64,000 nt of DNA from NCBI GenBank assembly GCA_002747825.1, contig PDQQ01000011.1:62001-126000 (forward strand). Direction: 5' to 3'. This document shows positions 30,432 to 41,249 of this stretch, piece by piece. The DNA is from Deltaproteobacteria bacterium (GTDB lineage Bacteria > Desulfobacterota > Desulfobulbia > Desulfobulbales > Desulfocapsaceae). A program made the translations under genes and the position numbers. The notes beneath the pieces are model-generated. The model worked only from the letters and a program-made list of their open reading frames with translations, had not been told where the DNA came from and did not search any database. Position 1 is the stretch's first letter. Each line of letters opens with the position of its first letter.

Positions 30432-30758
30432 GATGTCTGTCTCCTTGAGGTGGCAGCTATTTGCATTTTTGCAATAAAGCCTGTGGAATTGAGATATGTT
30501 ACCTCTTTTAGACATTGTAGAATATACAGCGACAAAAACCAAGAGAACCTTGAAAATTGCAGTTCTTTCGCTGTTTATAGGCTCAGCCTGAACTTGCCAT
30601 CTGTTGAAAAAACGGGAGTTTACAACACCCTGTAGGATGAGTTGCCGTGAATATCCCAGAGGGAGTACGCGCTCAGGCTCCCTTTGAGATGCCAGAAAAT
30701 TGGCGGCCTGGCAGTCCGTTGGCAGGGGCTCGGTAAAGAGCTTGTTTTGTATTGTTGT

Positions 30759-32552
30759 CTACTGGTCCGATTTAAGAACCGCCAAAAAGGCCGTCTGCGG
30801 AATATCGACGTTTCCCACCGTTTTCATTCTTTTTTTGCCGGCCTTCTGCTTTTCGAGAAGTTTTCGTTTTCGAGTGATATCACCGCCATAGCATTTTGCC
30901 GTAACATCCTTTCTCAGTGCCGAGACATTGGTTCGCGCGATAATGGTGCCGCCGGTTGCGGCCTGGATGGCAATCTTGAACATCTGTCGGGGTATCTCTT
31001 CTTTGAGCATCTCGCAGGCGTGCAGACCGCGGGCCCTTGCGTTGTTGCGATGCACAAGCTGGGACAGGGCATCAACACTCTCACCGTTGACAAGAATGTC
31101 GAGTTTTACCAGATCACTCTTACGATAATCGAGGATTTCGTAGTCAAAAGAACCGTAGCCCTGGGTTATCGATTTGAGACGGTCGTAAAAGTCGTAGATC
31201 ACATCTGCCAGAGGCAGTTCGCATTGCAGCTCGATCCTGCCTGGTGTGGGGTAGTGAAAGGTGGTGTTTTCTCCGCGCCGTTCCATACAAAGGGTCATCA
31301 CGGCCCCCATATATCGCTCGGGCATAAGGATGGTTGCCTTGATAAAGGGTTCTTCAATTTTTTCGATATGCACTGGATTTGGGTAATGAGCTGGATTGTC
31401 GACATTTTTTACGGTCCCATCGGAGAGGGTCACCCTATATTGTACCGAAGGAACGGTCAGGATAAGGGATATGTCAAACTCGCGCTCGAGACGCTCTTGT
31501 ACAACCTCAAGATGGAGAAGCCCCAAAAAGCCACAGCGAAAACCAAAGCCAAGCGCGGCTGACGAGTCCTTTTCAAAGGTGAGGGCTGCATCGTTGAGCT
31601 TAAGTTTTTCGAGGGCTGCGGCAAGGGGTTCGTAGTCATCGGTGGAAATCGGATAGAGCGAGGAAAAAACGACCTGTTGAACCTCCTTGAATCCGGGAAG
31701 CGGTTTTGCGGCCGGCCGGTCGGTGGTGGTTATTGTATCACCCGGTCTTGTGTCTTCGACGGTCTTTATTCCGGCAAGTATATAACCGACCTCTCCGGCG
31801 GTGAGCTGTTTGGTTGGCTGGCGCTTCAGTTTGAACAGACCGACCTCATCGACCTTGTACTCTTTACCGTTTGACATAAAGCGGATGCTGTCTCCGGCCG
31901 AAACCCGGCCTTCGACAATACGAACAGAGATCAGGGTCCCCCGGAAAGAGTCATAGTTGGCGTCAAAAATCAGGGCCTGCAAGGGTGCATCGGGATCCCC
32001 CTCGGGGGCCGGTAAATCGCTGACAATGGCCTCCAGGATACCTTCGACACCGGTTCCAATTTTGGCAGAACAATATTGAACATTTGCGCTATCAAGGCCA
32101 AGATCCTCTTCAATCTGCAGGGCAACGGCCTCTGGATCTGCCGAAGGCAGGTCAATCTTGTTGACAACCGGAATAAGTTCGAGATCGTTTTCCATGGCAA
32201 GATACAGATTGGCCAGGGTCTGGGCCTCAACCCCCTGGGCAGCGTCAACGAGCAGCAGGGCTCCTTCACAGGAGCTCAGGGCGCGGGAGACCTCATAGCT
32301 GAAGTCGACATGTCCGGGTGTATCAACAAGATTGAGGATATACTCCCTGCCATCCCTGGCGGTATAGGGCAGACATATCGTCTGACTCTTGATGGTTATC
32401 CCACGTTCTCTCTCGATATCCATTGAGTCGAGCAGCTGATCCTTGAAATCCCGCTCCGAGACCATATTACAGAGCTGGATCATACGATCGGCAAGGGTCG
32501 ATTTGCCATGGTCTATATGTGCAATTATACTGAAATTTCGTATGTTTCTCAT
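30759..32552 (-). CDS. lepA: Elongation factor 4
   Basis: [52 protein letters not shown]. Confidence 0.98.
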   Translation of the reverse strand: MRNIRNFSIIAHIDHGKSTLADRMIQLCNMVSERDFKDQLLDSMDIERERGITIKSQTICLPYTARDGREYILNLVDTPGHVDFSYEVSRALSSCEGALLLVDAAQGVEAQTLANLYLAMENDLELIPVVNKIDLPSADPEAVALQIEEDLGLDSANVQYCSAKIGTGVEGILEAIVSDLPAPEGDPDAPLQALIFDANYDSFRGTLISVRIVEGRVSAGDSIRFMSNGKEYKVDEVGLFKLKRQPTKQLTAGEVGYILAGIKTVEDTRPGDTITTTDRPAAKPLPGFKEVQQVVFSSLYPISTDDYEPLAAALEKLKLNDAALTFEKDSSAALGFGFRCGFLGLLHLEVVQERLEREFDISLILTVPSVQYRVTLSDGTVKNVDNPAHYPNPVHIEKIEEPFIKATILMPERYMGAVMTLCMERRGENTTFHYPTPGRIELQCELPLADVIYDFYDRLKSITQGYGSFDYEILDYRKSDLVKLDILVNGESVDALSQLVHRNNARARGLHACEMLKEEIPRQMFKIAIQAATGGTIIARTNVSALRKDVTAKCYGGDITRKRKLLEKQKAGKKRMKTVGNVDIPQTAFLAVLKSDQ

Positions 32553-33032
32553 GGTTACTATTGTAACAGGAAATCTGTATACAGCCAAGTTTTTTAGCGT
32601 ACAGAGGTGGCTTACCTTCTCGTCTTTGCAGCCATTTCGTATGGCTGCCGAGATGTCTACAGTAGAACGAGAAGAGAATCAAGCTCTCTCTTTTGTCAAT
32701 CTTTTCAAAAAGAGCTCAGCGAGTGCGGATATTTCATGATCTGTTTGGGAAATGGCCGTCCATCTGTTTGATTGGCTGAGGCAGCATATCCGAGACAAAA
32801 AAATAGTGCTGGTTCGTATATTGCCAACCCAAACCACATAAACTATGCTATACTACTGTAGTTTATTACTGCTGAAGTAAAAATTACGGTTACTTGACGA
32901 GATCGTTGTACTTGTCTTTGGAAAGAGTGCTTTTCGCGACTCTTTGGTTTTCGGCTATCTGGAGACATCTTGTTTGAGGTGGTTGTCTTTTTACCTGGAG
33001 AGCTTTTACCCAGGCTGTCGGGGTGTAATTGT

Positions 33033-34046
33033 ATGAAGAACAAAAACAGAGATAAAGATATAGATACACCTGTAGAAGAAGAGAAGGGAGAAGAGTTTGA
33101 ATCGCCAACCGGGGCCTACGAAAATCCTCTGGTTTCGATCTCAGATGATGAAAACCTTCCGGCGCTGAGTAATCCGGCCCTTCATCGGTATTTACAGGAA
33201 ATCAGCCAATACGAATTGCTGAGTCGTGAGGAGACCGATGAGCTGGCAATCCGCTTTCGGGAGAAAGGTGATCAGGATGCGGCCTACCGCCTTGTCAGCT
33301 CTAATCTGCGGCTTGTTGTCAAGGTGGCGATGGATTTTCAAAAGTACTGGATGCAGAACTTTATGGATCTGATCCAGGAAGGCAACGTCGGCCTGGTGCA
33401 GGCCACCAAGAAGTTTGATCCCTATCGCGGGGTGAAATTTTCCTACTATGCCGCCTATTGGATACGCGCCTATGTCCTTAAATTTATTATGGATAACTGG
33501 CGCCTTGTGAAGATAGGTACCACTCAGGCCCAGAGAAAGCTCTTTTTTAGTTTAAACAAGGAAAGGAAGTTGCTCGAAGGCCAAGGCTTCAAGGCAGAGC
33601 CAAAGCTTTTGGCGCAAAGGCTCAACGTGAAGGAGCGGGAAGTCGTTGAGATGGGCCAGAGAATGGATAATTGGGACGTCTCTCTGGAAAGTCCGGTACG
33701 TTCCGACTCGAGCGATGAGCAAAAAAGTTTTCTGCCAAGCAACGGTCCCGGGATTGAGGCCACGGTCGCCAGTAAAGAGATCAAAACCAAGCTGAATGAA
33801 CTACTCAACGTGCTGAAGGACAAGCTCAACGAGAAGGAAAAAATGATACTCGAGGAACGGCTTCTCACCGATGAGCCCATGACCCTGCAGAACATTGCCG
33901 ATAAATTTGATATTTCCCGTGAACGGGTTCGCCAGATAGAGGGAAATCTTCTGAAGAAGATGAAAAAATATCTTGAGGCTGAGATGCCCGATATTGTGGA
34001 TTATTTTGATGGTGAGCGTATTGTCGTTCCTTCTCCTTCAAACTAA
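33033..34046 (+). CDS. rpoH: RNA polymerase sigma-32 family factor
   Basis: NLRLVVKVAMDFQKYWMQNFMDLIQEGNVGLVQATKKFDP; RpoH-box-like QRKLFFSLNKE. Confidence 0.9.
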   Translation: MKNKNRDKDIDTPVEEEKGEEFESPTGAYENPLVSISDDENLPALSNPALHRYLQEISQYELLSREETDELAIRFREKGDQDAAYRLVSSNLRLVVKVAMDFQKYWMQNFMDLIQEGNVGLVQATKKFDPYRGVKFSYYAAYWIRAYVLKFIMDNWRLVKIGTTQAQRKLFFSLNKERKLLEGQGFKAEPKLLAQRLNVKEREVVEMGQRMDNWDVSLESPVRSDSSDEQKSFLPSNGPGIEATVASKEIKTKLNELLNVLKDKLNEKEKMILEERLLTDEPMTLQNIADKFDISRERVRQIEGNLLKKMKKYLEAEMPDIVDYFDGERIVVPSPSN

Positions 34047-34352
34047 CCGGCATGGCTGGGCCAGACAGCCTGCAGGTTACAATGAAGAATGAGGCCGGAA
34101 CCTGGGGGCAGCCCCTATGTCTCCGAACAGGGTGTAATATAAATTCAACCTCGAATAATTGGTTTTTAGCCAATCTTTATCTCCGTCGAAATTGTATTCT
34201 TGGAATATCAGCCATATCTGCGAAATTTTTTGTCTTGATTTTGATTGAGAAAGCTCATTTTTCAGAAAAAAAATTTTGCTGTCTGAGAAGTTTCGTTTAT
34301 CGCTCCCAACAGATATGACAGAGACAACTATTAAACCTAAAACAGAGAAACC

Positions 34353-35528
34353 ATGAAAGTACCCCTTTTGGATTTGAAGGCACAGTTAGAATACCTGGAA
34401 GATGATCTTTTGCAGGCTGTTAGTCGGGTTGTCCATTCCACCCGTTATATACAGGGCCCGGAGGTTGAAAAACTCGAAGAAGAAATAGCCGGTTATTGCG
34501 GCACCGAATATGGCATCGGGGTGTCCAGTGGTACCGATGCCCTGCTGGTCTCTCTCATGAGCCTTGGTATAGGGCGGGGAGACCGGGTTTTGACGACGCC
34601 GTATTCGTTTTTTGCGACCATGGGTGTTGTTCTCAGACTTGGGGCCGAGCCTGTTTTTGCTGATATTGACCTTGAGAGTTATAACATTGATGTGGAGGGC
34701 ATGGCTGAGGTTCTTGAGGCGGATAAGGCAAGGTCGATCAAGGCCATAATTCCGGTACATCTCTATGGTCAATGTGCTGAAATGACAGCCGTTAAAGGTC
34801 TTGCCGAGCAGTACCATCTGCCGATCATTGAAGACGCCGCTCAGGCAATAGGGGCGGAGTATCCACTGCGAAAGGATGGGACTCTTCATTATGCACGTGC
34901 CGGCTCTATGGGGCTCTGCGGATGTTTTTCTTTTTTTCCCAGCAAGAACCTGGGCTGTCTGGGCGATGGCGGTATGGTGGTAACCTCGGACAAGGAATTC
35001 GCCGAAAAGATTATCCTGATGCGAAATCATGGTGCCTACCCCAAGTACTACCATGAAATGGTTGGCGGTAACTTCAGACTTGATCCGATACAGGCTGCAG
35101 CCCTTACTGTTAAACTGCCGTATCTTCCATCGTGGCATAAAAAACGGCGGCACAATGCACATGTTTTTAATCGCTTATTTCAGGATTCAGGCCTTGTGGA
35201 CAGCGGGAAGGTTATTCTTCCTGTCGAGGTGTACCAAGCCAGCGCCGAAGGGGCTGAAAGTAATGTTCACATCTACAATCAGTATGTTCTCAGGGTTGAG
35301 CGAAGAGATGAGCTTCGGGACTGGCTGCAAAAAAATGAGATTGGTTGTGAGATATACTATCCCGTTCCACTGCATAAACAGAGATGTCTCGGGGAGATTG
35401 CCAAAGGACTCTCCCTGCCTAATGCTGAAAAGGCTGCAGATGAGACTATTGCTCTGCCTATTTATCCAGAATTGACAGGAGAGATGCAGGAATATGTTGT
35501 CGAGAAAATAGCGCAGTTTTATTCCTGA
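34353..35528 (+). CDS. DegT/DnrJ/EryC1/StrS family aminotransferase
   Basis: GVSSGTDALLVSLMSLGIGRGD, EDAAQAIGAEY, FFPSKNLGCLGDGG. Confidence 0.95.
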   Translation: MKVPLLDLKAQLEYLEDDLLQAVSRVVHSTRYIQGPEVEKLEEEIAGYCGTEYGIGVSSGTDALLVSLMSLGIGRGDRVLTTPYSFFATMGVVLRLGAEPVFADIDLESYNIDVEGMAEVLEADKARSIKAIIPVHLYGQCAEMTAVKGLAEQYHLPIIEDAAQAIGAEYPLRKDGTLHYARAGSMGLCGCFSFFPSKNLGCLGDGGMVVTSDKEFAEKIILMRNHGAYPKYYHEMVGGNFRLDPIQAAALTVKLPYLPSWHKKRRHNAHVFNRLFQDSGLVDSGKVILPVEVYQASAEGAESNVHIYNQYVLRVERRDELRDWLQKNEIGCEIYYPVPLHKQRCLGEIAKGLSLPNAEKAADETIALPIYPELTGEMQEYVVEKIAQFYS

Positions 35529-35570
35529 GAGGCCTCTTCTCTCTTCTCGTCGATCGGACAAAAAATTTTT

Positions 35571-38500
35571 ATGGTTAGCAAGAAAGGTACATATCGGGAA
35601 ATATCCTGTTTTTACGCCCTTTTTTTTGTCATCCTGTCGCTTTGGGACTATGGACATTGTGCGACCAATGAAGGGATAGTTCCAGAGCGGGACCTTACTG
35701 TCACTAACGAAAAGGCTGCAATTCCAGAGTGGAAAACGTTTTGGGATGATGCCAGAGCTCTGGTACGTCAAGAACGTTACCAGCAAGCAAAGCAGACCTA
35801 CGCCCGTCTCTTTGCCCTCAGACCGGAGGTGGAAGAGGCGAGCTGGGAATATTGCAAGGTCTTGCTTGAGCTGAAGGAGTACAAAACTGCTCATAAAATT
35901 ATCTCCTGGCTGTTGGAAATACAACCATCGAAGCAAGAATATCTCCTTGTCGCCGGAAAGATTGCAGCTCAGGAGAAACACTATATCGAGGCCAAAACGC
36001 ATTTTGGCAATCTCCTTGCTTTGGCCCCCTTGGGGCAATACAGTACAGAGGCGCTTCACGGTCTGGCGTATGCTCTCAGAGCCTCTGGAAAGAGAAAAGA
36101 GGCCTTCCCTCTGCTGCAGCAACTGCTCATTCGCCAAAGCGAACAGGAAAACCTCCGCCAGGATCTGGCCGAAGACGCTGTTATTCTCGGGAAAAGAGCT
36201 CTTGCCCGCCGTCTGTATCTGGAGCTCATCGCAGATGAAGGTGTTGACGATACGGTTATTGTGCGTGCTGTTGATCTGTTTGCAAGGATCGGAGATAGCG
36301 AAGCAAAAATGGCCGCCTGGAAGATTTTCCTCGAACGCCACCCAGGCTACGAACCCTTTCGTCTTTCTCTGATTGAAGAGCTGGTACACGCCGGAAGCTA
36401 TGCGGATGCAATGTCTCAATATGACATGTTAATTGCGCGATCCAAAGAAGCTGGACAATACCTTCTCAAGGCAGCAGAACTTGCGGAAAAATATCTTAAA
36501 AGAGCTGATAAAGCCCTTGTCTATCTGGATGCTTTTTGCAAGCTCCATCCGGAAGATCTTGCCAGTCTCCAGCGAATTCAGAGAATTGAAAAACAGTTGG
36601 CCGAGGAGTTTATCGTCATTGCTCAAAATGATGGTGCAGAGCTGCTTTGGGCTGATCTTGAAAAGTTGAGCTCCAATCGGGTGGCAATCTTTTCTCAGAT
36701 GGCTGTCCTGCTCAGGGCCCAAAATGCAGGCAAAGCACTGACCGATGTTTTGGAGGTTCTCTACCATAATCAGGCTAAATCACCCCGGTTGGCCCTTGAA
36801 CTTGCAAAACTGCTCAATGCCCAGAAAGAATACAGCAAAAGTCTGGTCTACCTGGAAGATCTGCCCGCAAAAATCGAGGAATCTGAAGTCCTTTTGTTAA
36901 AGGCCGACAACGAAATGCAGCTCGGGGACGAACCTGGTGCCTTGCACTCCCTGATGGCGGTGATGCGGGCTCATCCGGAGGATCATGATCTGGCGTTCAG
37001 ATGTCTTGAGATTGCAGGATTACTCGGTTTTATCGACCAGCAAAAGGAAATTTTTGCTGTACTTCTCGAACAGTTTAACGGCTCTCTACCGCCTGAAATA
37101 GTGATACGCTATGTTCAATTACTGGTAATCAACGGTTTTTATGAAGAGGCCCTCTACAAATGTAATTGGGCTCTTGATCAGTATTCGGCTGCTGAAGTGG
37201 TTCTGAGTTTACGCTTTTTGAAGGCTCTTTCTTTGCGAGAATCCGGCAGGGCTCTTGAGGCCGAGCAGAGCCTGCGGGTTCTTCTTGCTGTACCAGGGAC
37301 TCGAGACAATGTCTTGTTGCAGCTTGCTGAAAACGCTATAGAAGACAAAGACTTTCGTGCAGCCCGTATATGGCTTGAGGCGATACAGGGTGAACGGCAT
37401 GTCCCGCTCAACCGCCTCTATCGCATCTCTTTTCAGCATCGTTTATTACTGGTTCGGAGCCAGCTTGCAATTTTTGCAGGAGAAATTGACGAGGCAAGAG
37501 CCCTGTTGCAGAATGCAGAAAGAGACATTGGTCTGTTCTCCGGTTCGATGGATTTGGGGCTGGAAAAAGAGGTCTTGCTGCAGCAAATCGCTTCTGTTCA
37601 GGGGGCTTCAAGTAGAGGCCTGATACATTTTGAAGGTTCTGGTGTTGTCGGATTTTCTCCCGAGATCTTTGTTTTGCAAGAGGCCCGTTTATCCGAGCGT
37701 AAAAAGGGCAAGAAACATCAGGAACTGGAGAAGGAGCTGTATCAAAGAGGCGGTCTGCTCTGCACCCGGGCGTTGGCGGTGGTCGAGAGAGAAATTGACC
37801 TTGGCTATTTTACCCTTGCCCAGACCCATATAGATCTTCTACTGCCACGCATTCCTGATTCAGCTCGCCTGTTACGGTCGCAAATGCGAATCTATGTCGA
37901 GGAAGGGAGTCTTGATCAGGCAAAAAGGGTCGCGGATAAACTCCGGACCTCATATGGGGATGAAAGCAGCTTTTGTCTCGATTCTATGGATCTGGACGCC
38001 AGGAGCAGGGACTATACAAAGGCGCTCGCCATGTTTCATAGCTGTTTTGGTACAGAAACTGTTGATCGTAAGATCCCCGGGAGTCAAGAGCCCGATTACA
38101 GGTTGATTGTATACTATGCCAGGTTGCTCTGGGGCGCAGGACAACGTGAACGGGCCTTGGCTGTGTATGAAACACTGCTCACTCCCTCAGCATATGAAAA
38201 GTTGATTGGCGAATTTGCGAGCAGGAACATCAATTACCAGTATCTGACAAGAGATCAGACCTTGTGGAACTCTATGCTGCTGCTGCTGGAATCTGACCCT
38301 GAGATCATAGCGGAACTTATCCAACCTGAATTTCAGATAGATAATCTGGATAATGATGCCGGACAGATAGTTGCAGATAACTATGCTTCATATAGGTGGC
38401 AAGACCGTATAGGAGAAGAGCTGTCGGCCAGAAAAGCGGCCTATGAACGAAATTATCGCTACGCCGTCAAAAGTTATGAAAAACTCTTAAAAAAAGAGGA

Positions 38501-39566
38501 TACAATAGCGAGCAAGATCGATCTTGCCAGGATGTATGGACGAATATCACAGTACAGAAAAGGGGCGATGGTGTACAAGGAGATATCTTCTGAAACACCG
38601 GTTACACCTGAACTGGCTGAGTCTATCCGCAGAAACTTCCTGCGCATCCGGCCGACCAATACCATAGATTTCACGCTGCATGAACGACAGGGGAGAGAAG
38701 GTGATGTTGATATAAGAAAAGAGACTGTAGGATCTTCTTTTCGGCTTTCTCCGCTGTTGAGTCAGGATGTTACTTTGGGTATTACCAATAGCAAATATAA
38801 ATCAAAGATACGACAGGGGTCTCTAACGACGAATGGTCTTTTTGCCGGTATCGTTCAGGATTTTGCTGATGATTACGAGTTTAAGGCGCGTCTTTCGGGT
38901 GAAAAGGGAAGTTCTGCGCGGAGTTGGATCTGCTATGACTTGGCAATTGAAGGAAACATTGATGATTATGTCTCAGGCCACCTTCGTTTTGGCAAAGAGA
39001 TGGTCGACGACAGTGTCGACGCTGTGGCCGCAAATCTCTATCGACAGTATCTACAGACAGGCCTGACCATCGAAACACAATTGGGTGTTACATTTGGAGG
39101 AGACGTCAAATACAGTATCTATAGCGATGACAATGAGCAAAAATACTTTTCGCTGTTTTCTTCGTACACCTATTTTGGCGATCTGTTTCAGCTGGATTTG
39201 AAATACAATTTTGATTATTTCTTAAACAATACCGATGGTTCAAAACTTCTTCCGGATCTCATTGATGAGGGCAGGAATGCTGCCAATATGTACTGGCGTC
39301 CGGAATTTTACTCACAACATACTGTAAGAGCTGAATTTAAAAAGGACTTTTATGGTTATCTGAGCGATGCTGAAAATAAAATGAGCTATGTAAAGTGTGG
39401 TACCGGGCTGCGTTTGGAAGACAATTCAACCTTGGTTTATTTGACGGATCTGGATATTTTTCTTGAAATGAGTCCACATTTATTATTAAAAGGCAGCTTC
39501 AAATTACATACTGGTGATCCTGTAGATGAGAAGATGCTCCTGTTCTCCCTTCAGTATAGCTGGTAA
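35571..39566 (+). CDS. Very large TPR protein with probable C-terminal outer-membrane beta-barrel
   Basis: 1331 aa, signal peptide, repeated TPR-like helices, C-terminal alternating strand pattern ending FSLQYSW. Confidence 0.8.
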   Translation: MVSKKGTYREISCFYALFFVILSLWDYGHCATNEGIVPERDLTVTNEKAAIPEWKTFWDDARALVRQERYQQAKQTYARLFALRPEVEEASWEYCKVLLELKEYKTAHKIISWLLEIQPSKQEYLLVAGKIAAQEKHYIEAKTHFGNLLALAPLGQYSTEALHGLAYALRASGKRKEAFPLLQQLLIRQSEQENLRQDLAEDAVILGKRALARRLYLELIADEGVDDTVIVRAVDLFARIGDSEAKMAAWKIFLERHPGYEPFRLSLIEELVHAGSYADAMSQYDMLIARSKEAGQYLLKAAELAEKYLKRADKALVYLDAFCKLHPEDLASLQRIQRIEKQLAEEFIVIAQNDGAELLWADLEKLSSNRVAIFSQMAVLLRAQNAGKALTDVLEVLYHNQAKSPRLALELAKLLNAQKEYSKSLVYLEDLPAKIEESEVLLLKADNEMQLGDEPGALHSLMAVMRAHPEDHDLAFRCLEIAGLLGFIDQQKEIFAVLLEQFNGSLPPEIVIRYVQLLVINGFYEEALYKCNWALDQYSAAEVVLSLRFLKALSLRESGRALEAEQSLRVLLAVPGTRDNVLLQLAENAIEDKDFRAARIWLEAIQGERHVPLNRLYRISFQHRLLLVRSQLAIFAGEIDEARALLQNAERDIGLFSGSMDLGLEKEVLLQQIASVQGASSRGLIHFEGSGVVGFSPEIFVLQEARLSERKKGKKHQELEKELYQRGGLLCTRALAVVEREIDLGYFTLAQTHIDLLLPRIPDSARLLRSQMRIYVEEGSLDQAKRVADKLRTSYGDESSFCLDSMDLDARSRDYTKALAMFHSCFGTETVDRKIPGSQEPDYRLIVYYARLLWGAGQRERALAVYETLLTPSAYEKLIGEFASRNINYQYLTRDQTLWNSMLLLLESDPEIIAELIQPEFQIDNLDNDAGQIVADNYASYRWQDRIGEELSARKAAYERNYRYAVKSYEKLLKKEDTIASKIDLARMYGRISQYRKGAMVYKEISSETPVTPELAESIRRNFLRIRPTNTIDFTLHERQGREGDVDIRKETVGSSFRLSPLLSQDVTLGITNSKYKSKIRQGSLTTNGLFAGIVQDFADDYEFKARLSGEKGSSARSWICYDLAIEGNIDDYVSGHLRFGKEMVDDSVDAVAANLYRQYLQTGLTIETQLGVTFGGDVKYSIYSDDNEQKYFSLFSSYTYFGDLFQLDLKYNFDYFLNNTDGSKLLPDLIDEGRNAANMYWRPEFYSQHTVRAEFKKDFYGYLSDAENKMSYVKCGTGLRLEDNSTLVYLTDLDIFLEMSPHLLLKGSFKLHTGDPVDEKMLLFSLQYSW

Positions 39567-39663
39567 GCCGCTACATTTTTTGTGTATTGTTTCGTCGTTT
39601 TGCTCGTTTCCAGATGCTTTGACAGGCTGATCTTGGTATTCGGCAAGGGAAGAGGAGGATTTG

Positions 39664-40149
39664 ATGATCGATAGAGTGCCAATGTCAAGACATGGTAACC
39701 AGAGACTGCGGGATGAGCTCCAACATCTGGAAAAGGTTGAACGCTTTGAGGTGGTAAAAGCAATTGAAGTCGCCCGGGAACATGGCGACCTGAAGGAAAA
39801 CGCCGAGTACCACGCAGCAAAGGATCGTCAAGGTCATATTGAAGGGCGTATCCTTGAGCTTAAGGATAAACTGTCGCGGGCCGAAATTATTGATTGTTCC
39901 AAGGTGCCAACCGATATTGTCATTTTTGGTACGGTGGTAAAACTTCTTGATCTGGATACCGATGAGGAGTTGTCGTATCAGCTTCTCGGTCCGGACGAGG
40001 CGGATGTTAACAATGGATCAATCTCCGTGTTTTCACCTATCGGCAAGGCAATACTGGGCAAGGAGGAGGGGGACGAGGTTATCGTTATAACTCCAGGGGG
40101 GAAAAGAATTTTTGAGGTTATACATATCGGAGCAAGTTCGCAGGCCTAA
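39664..40149 (+). CDS. greA: Transcription elongation factor GreA
   Basis: EVAREHGDLKENAEYHAAKDRQGHIEGRI; exact start uncertain. Confidence 0.97.
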   Translation: MIDRVPMSRHGNQRLRDELQHLEKVERFEVVKAIEVAREHGDLKENAEYHAAKDRQGHIEGRILELKDKLSRAEIIDCSKVPTDIVIFGTVVKLLDLDTDEELSYQLLGPDEADVNNGSISVFSPIGKAILGKEEGDEVIVITPGGKRIFEVIHIGASSQA

Positions 40150-40314
40150 TCCAGAATCATCGATGCTGTTCCTCCTGTTTTTCCGAAACTTCGAGTGGTT
40201 AATCGTGCCAGGGAGAGCTCCGTCAGAGAGGGCTGGAGTCAGGCTGGTAAAAACAACAACGTCGGGAGCAAAAGAAGAGCTGTATCGACAATTGTCTTGT
40301 GACGGTCCAAACGT

Positions 40315-40899
40315 TCAGGTCTGCAAAAGGCCGTTTTGGACGAGGGTCAGGGTTTGTAGCGTCAACTCTTCTACTGAGTAATGGCTTTCCATTGAGTTAT
40401 TCCAAACCCTTGAAACCTCATCTAAGGCCCCGAAGATGATGCGTTGGGCCACCTCGGGTTTAATTTCCGGATTATATCTTTTTTCCTGCTGTCCCTTGAT
40501 AATGATTTCAGAAATTATTCCGGTATATTCTGAAAATTTGTTATTCCTGTAAGTCTTTATAATCTTGCTTGTCTGTCGTAGTTCCGTCTGGATAACTTCG
40601 GCAAGATAGCGATTTTTCTTCATCGCCTGAAGATGTTGTCTGACAAATACTTCCAACATCCTCTCCGGGCATGTCTCTTTTTCCAGCAGTTTTCTCGTGT
40701 TGTGCAATATTTTCCCAACTTCTTCCTCAAAGACAGACAACAGTATATCGTTTTTATTATTGAAATATAAGTAGATAGTGCCGTCTGCGACCTTGGCTTC
40801 TTTGGCAATATCAGATATACGTGCTGTGAAAAAACCTTTTTTGGCAAAAACCTTGGTCGCGGCCGTTATAATTTTTGAGTGTTTGTTGTCAGCCTTCAT
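40315..40899 (-). CDS. TetR family regulator, acyl-CoA-responsive FadR-like
   Basis: HTH DIAKEAKVADGTIYLYFNNKNDILLSVFEEEVG; C-terminus IIFGALDEVSRVW resembles Bacillus FadR. Confidence 0.85.
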   Translation of the reverse strand: MKADNKHSKIITAATKVFAKKGFFTARISDIAKEAKVADGTIYLYFNNKNDILLSVFEEEVGKILHNTRKLLEKETCPERMLEVFVRQHLQAMKKNRYLAEVIQTELRQTSKIIKTYRNNKFSEYTGIISEIIIKGQQEKRYNPEIKPEVAQRIIFGALDEVSRVWNNSMESHYSVEELTLQTLTLVQNGLLQT

Positions 40900-40944
40900 T
40901 GTTTAAAAGTACAGCAGGTCTGTATTGATAGAGGGGCCAGCGAG

Positions 40945-40958
40945 TGAATGGCCATTCA
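40945..40958. promoter_or_regulatory. Candidate operator of the TetR regulator
   Basis: TGAATGGCCATTCA is a perfect palindrome 46 bp upstream of the TetR start. Confidence 0.6.
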
Positions 40959-41249
40959 TTCTTGTAACGTTTTGTCTGAGTTTTGTCAATAATCAATAGC
41001 TTATCTTCGCTGTTTGCAGGGCGTGGACTTCTGTTTATCTCTTTTTGATGTTGTATGTATATGCGTTGTTTGTCTGTGGAGTATCTCTGGTAACGGATAC
41101 CTGTTCAGCCCTGGCAGGTTGCGGTATTTTTAATTGAAAAAAAGGAAAATACATGCTCTTTTAATATCTTGTCTTTTATTATTCGTGTTCTTTTAGAGCA
41201 TTTGTACAGACATTTCAACCGTTGAAAATATCCTCGTATTGGAGCTTTT

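Noticed and set aside
35187-36419. 410 aa minus-strand ORF opposite DegT aminotransferase and the TPR gene
   Set aside because: Long but low-complexity shadow ORF spanning two real genes on the other strand.
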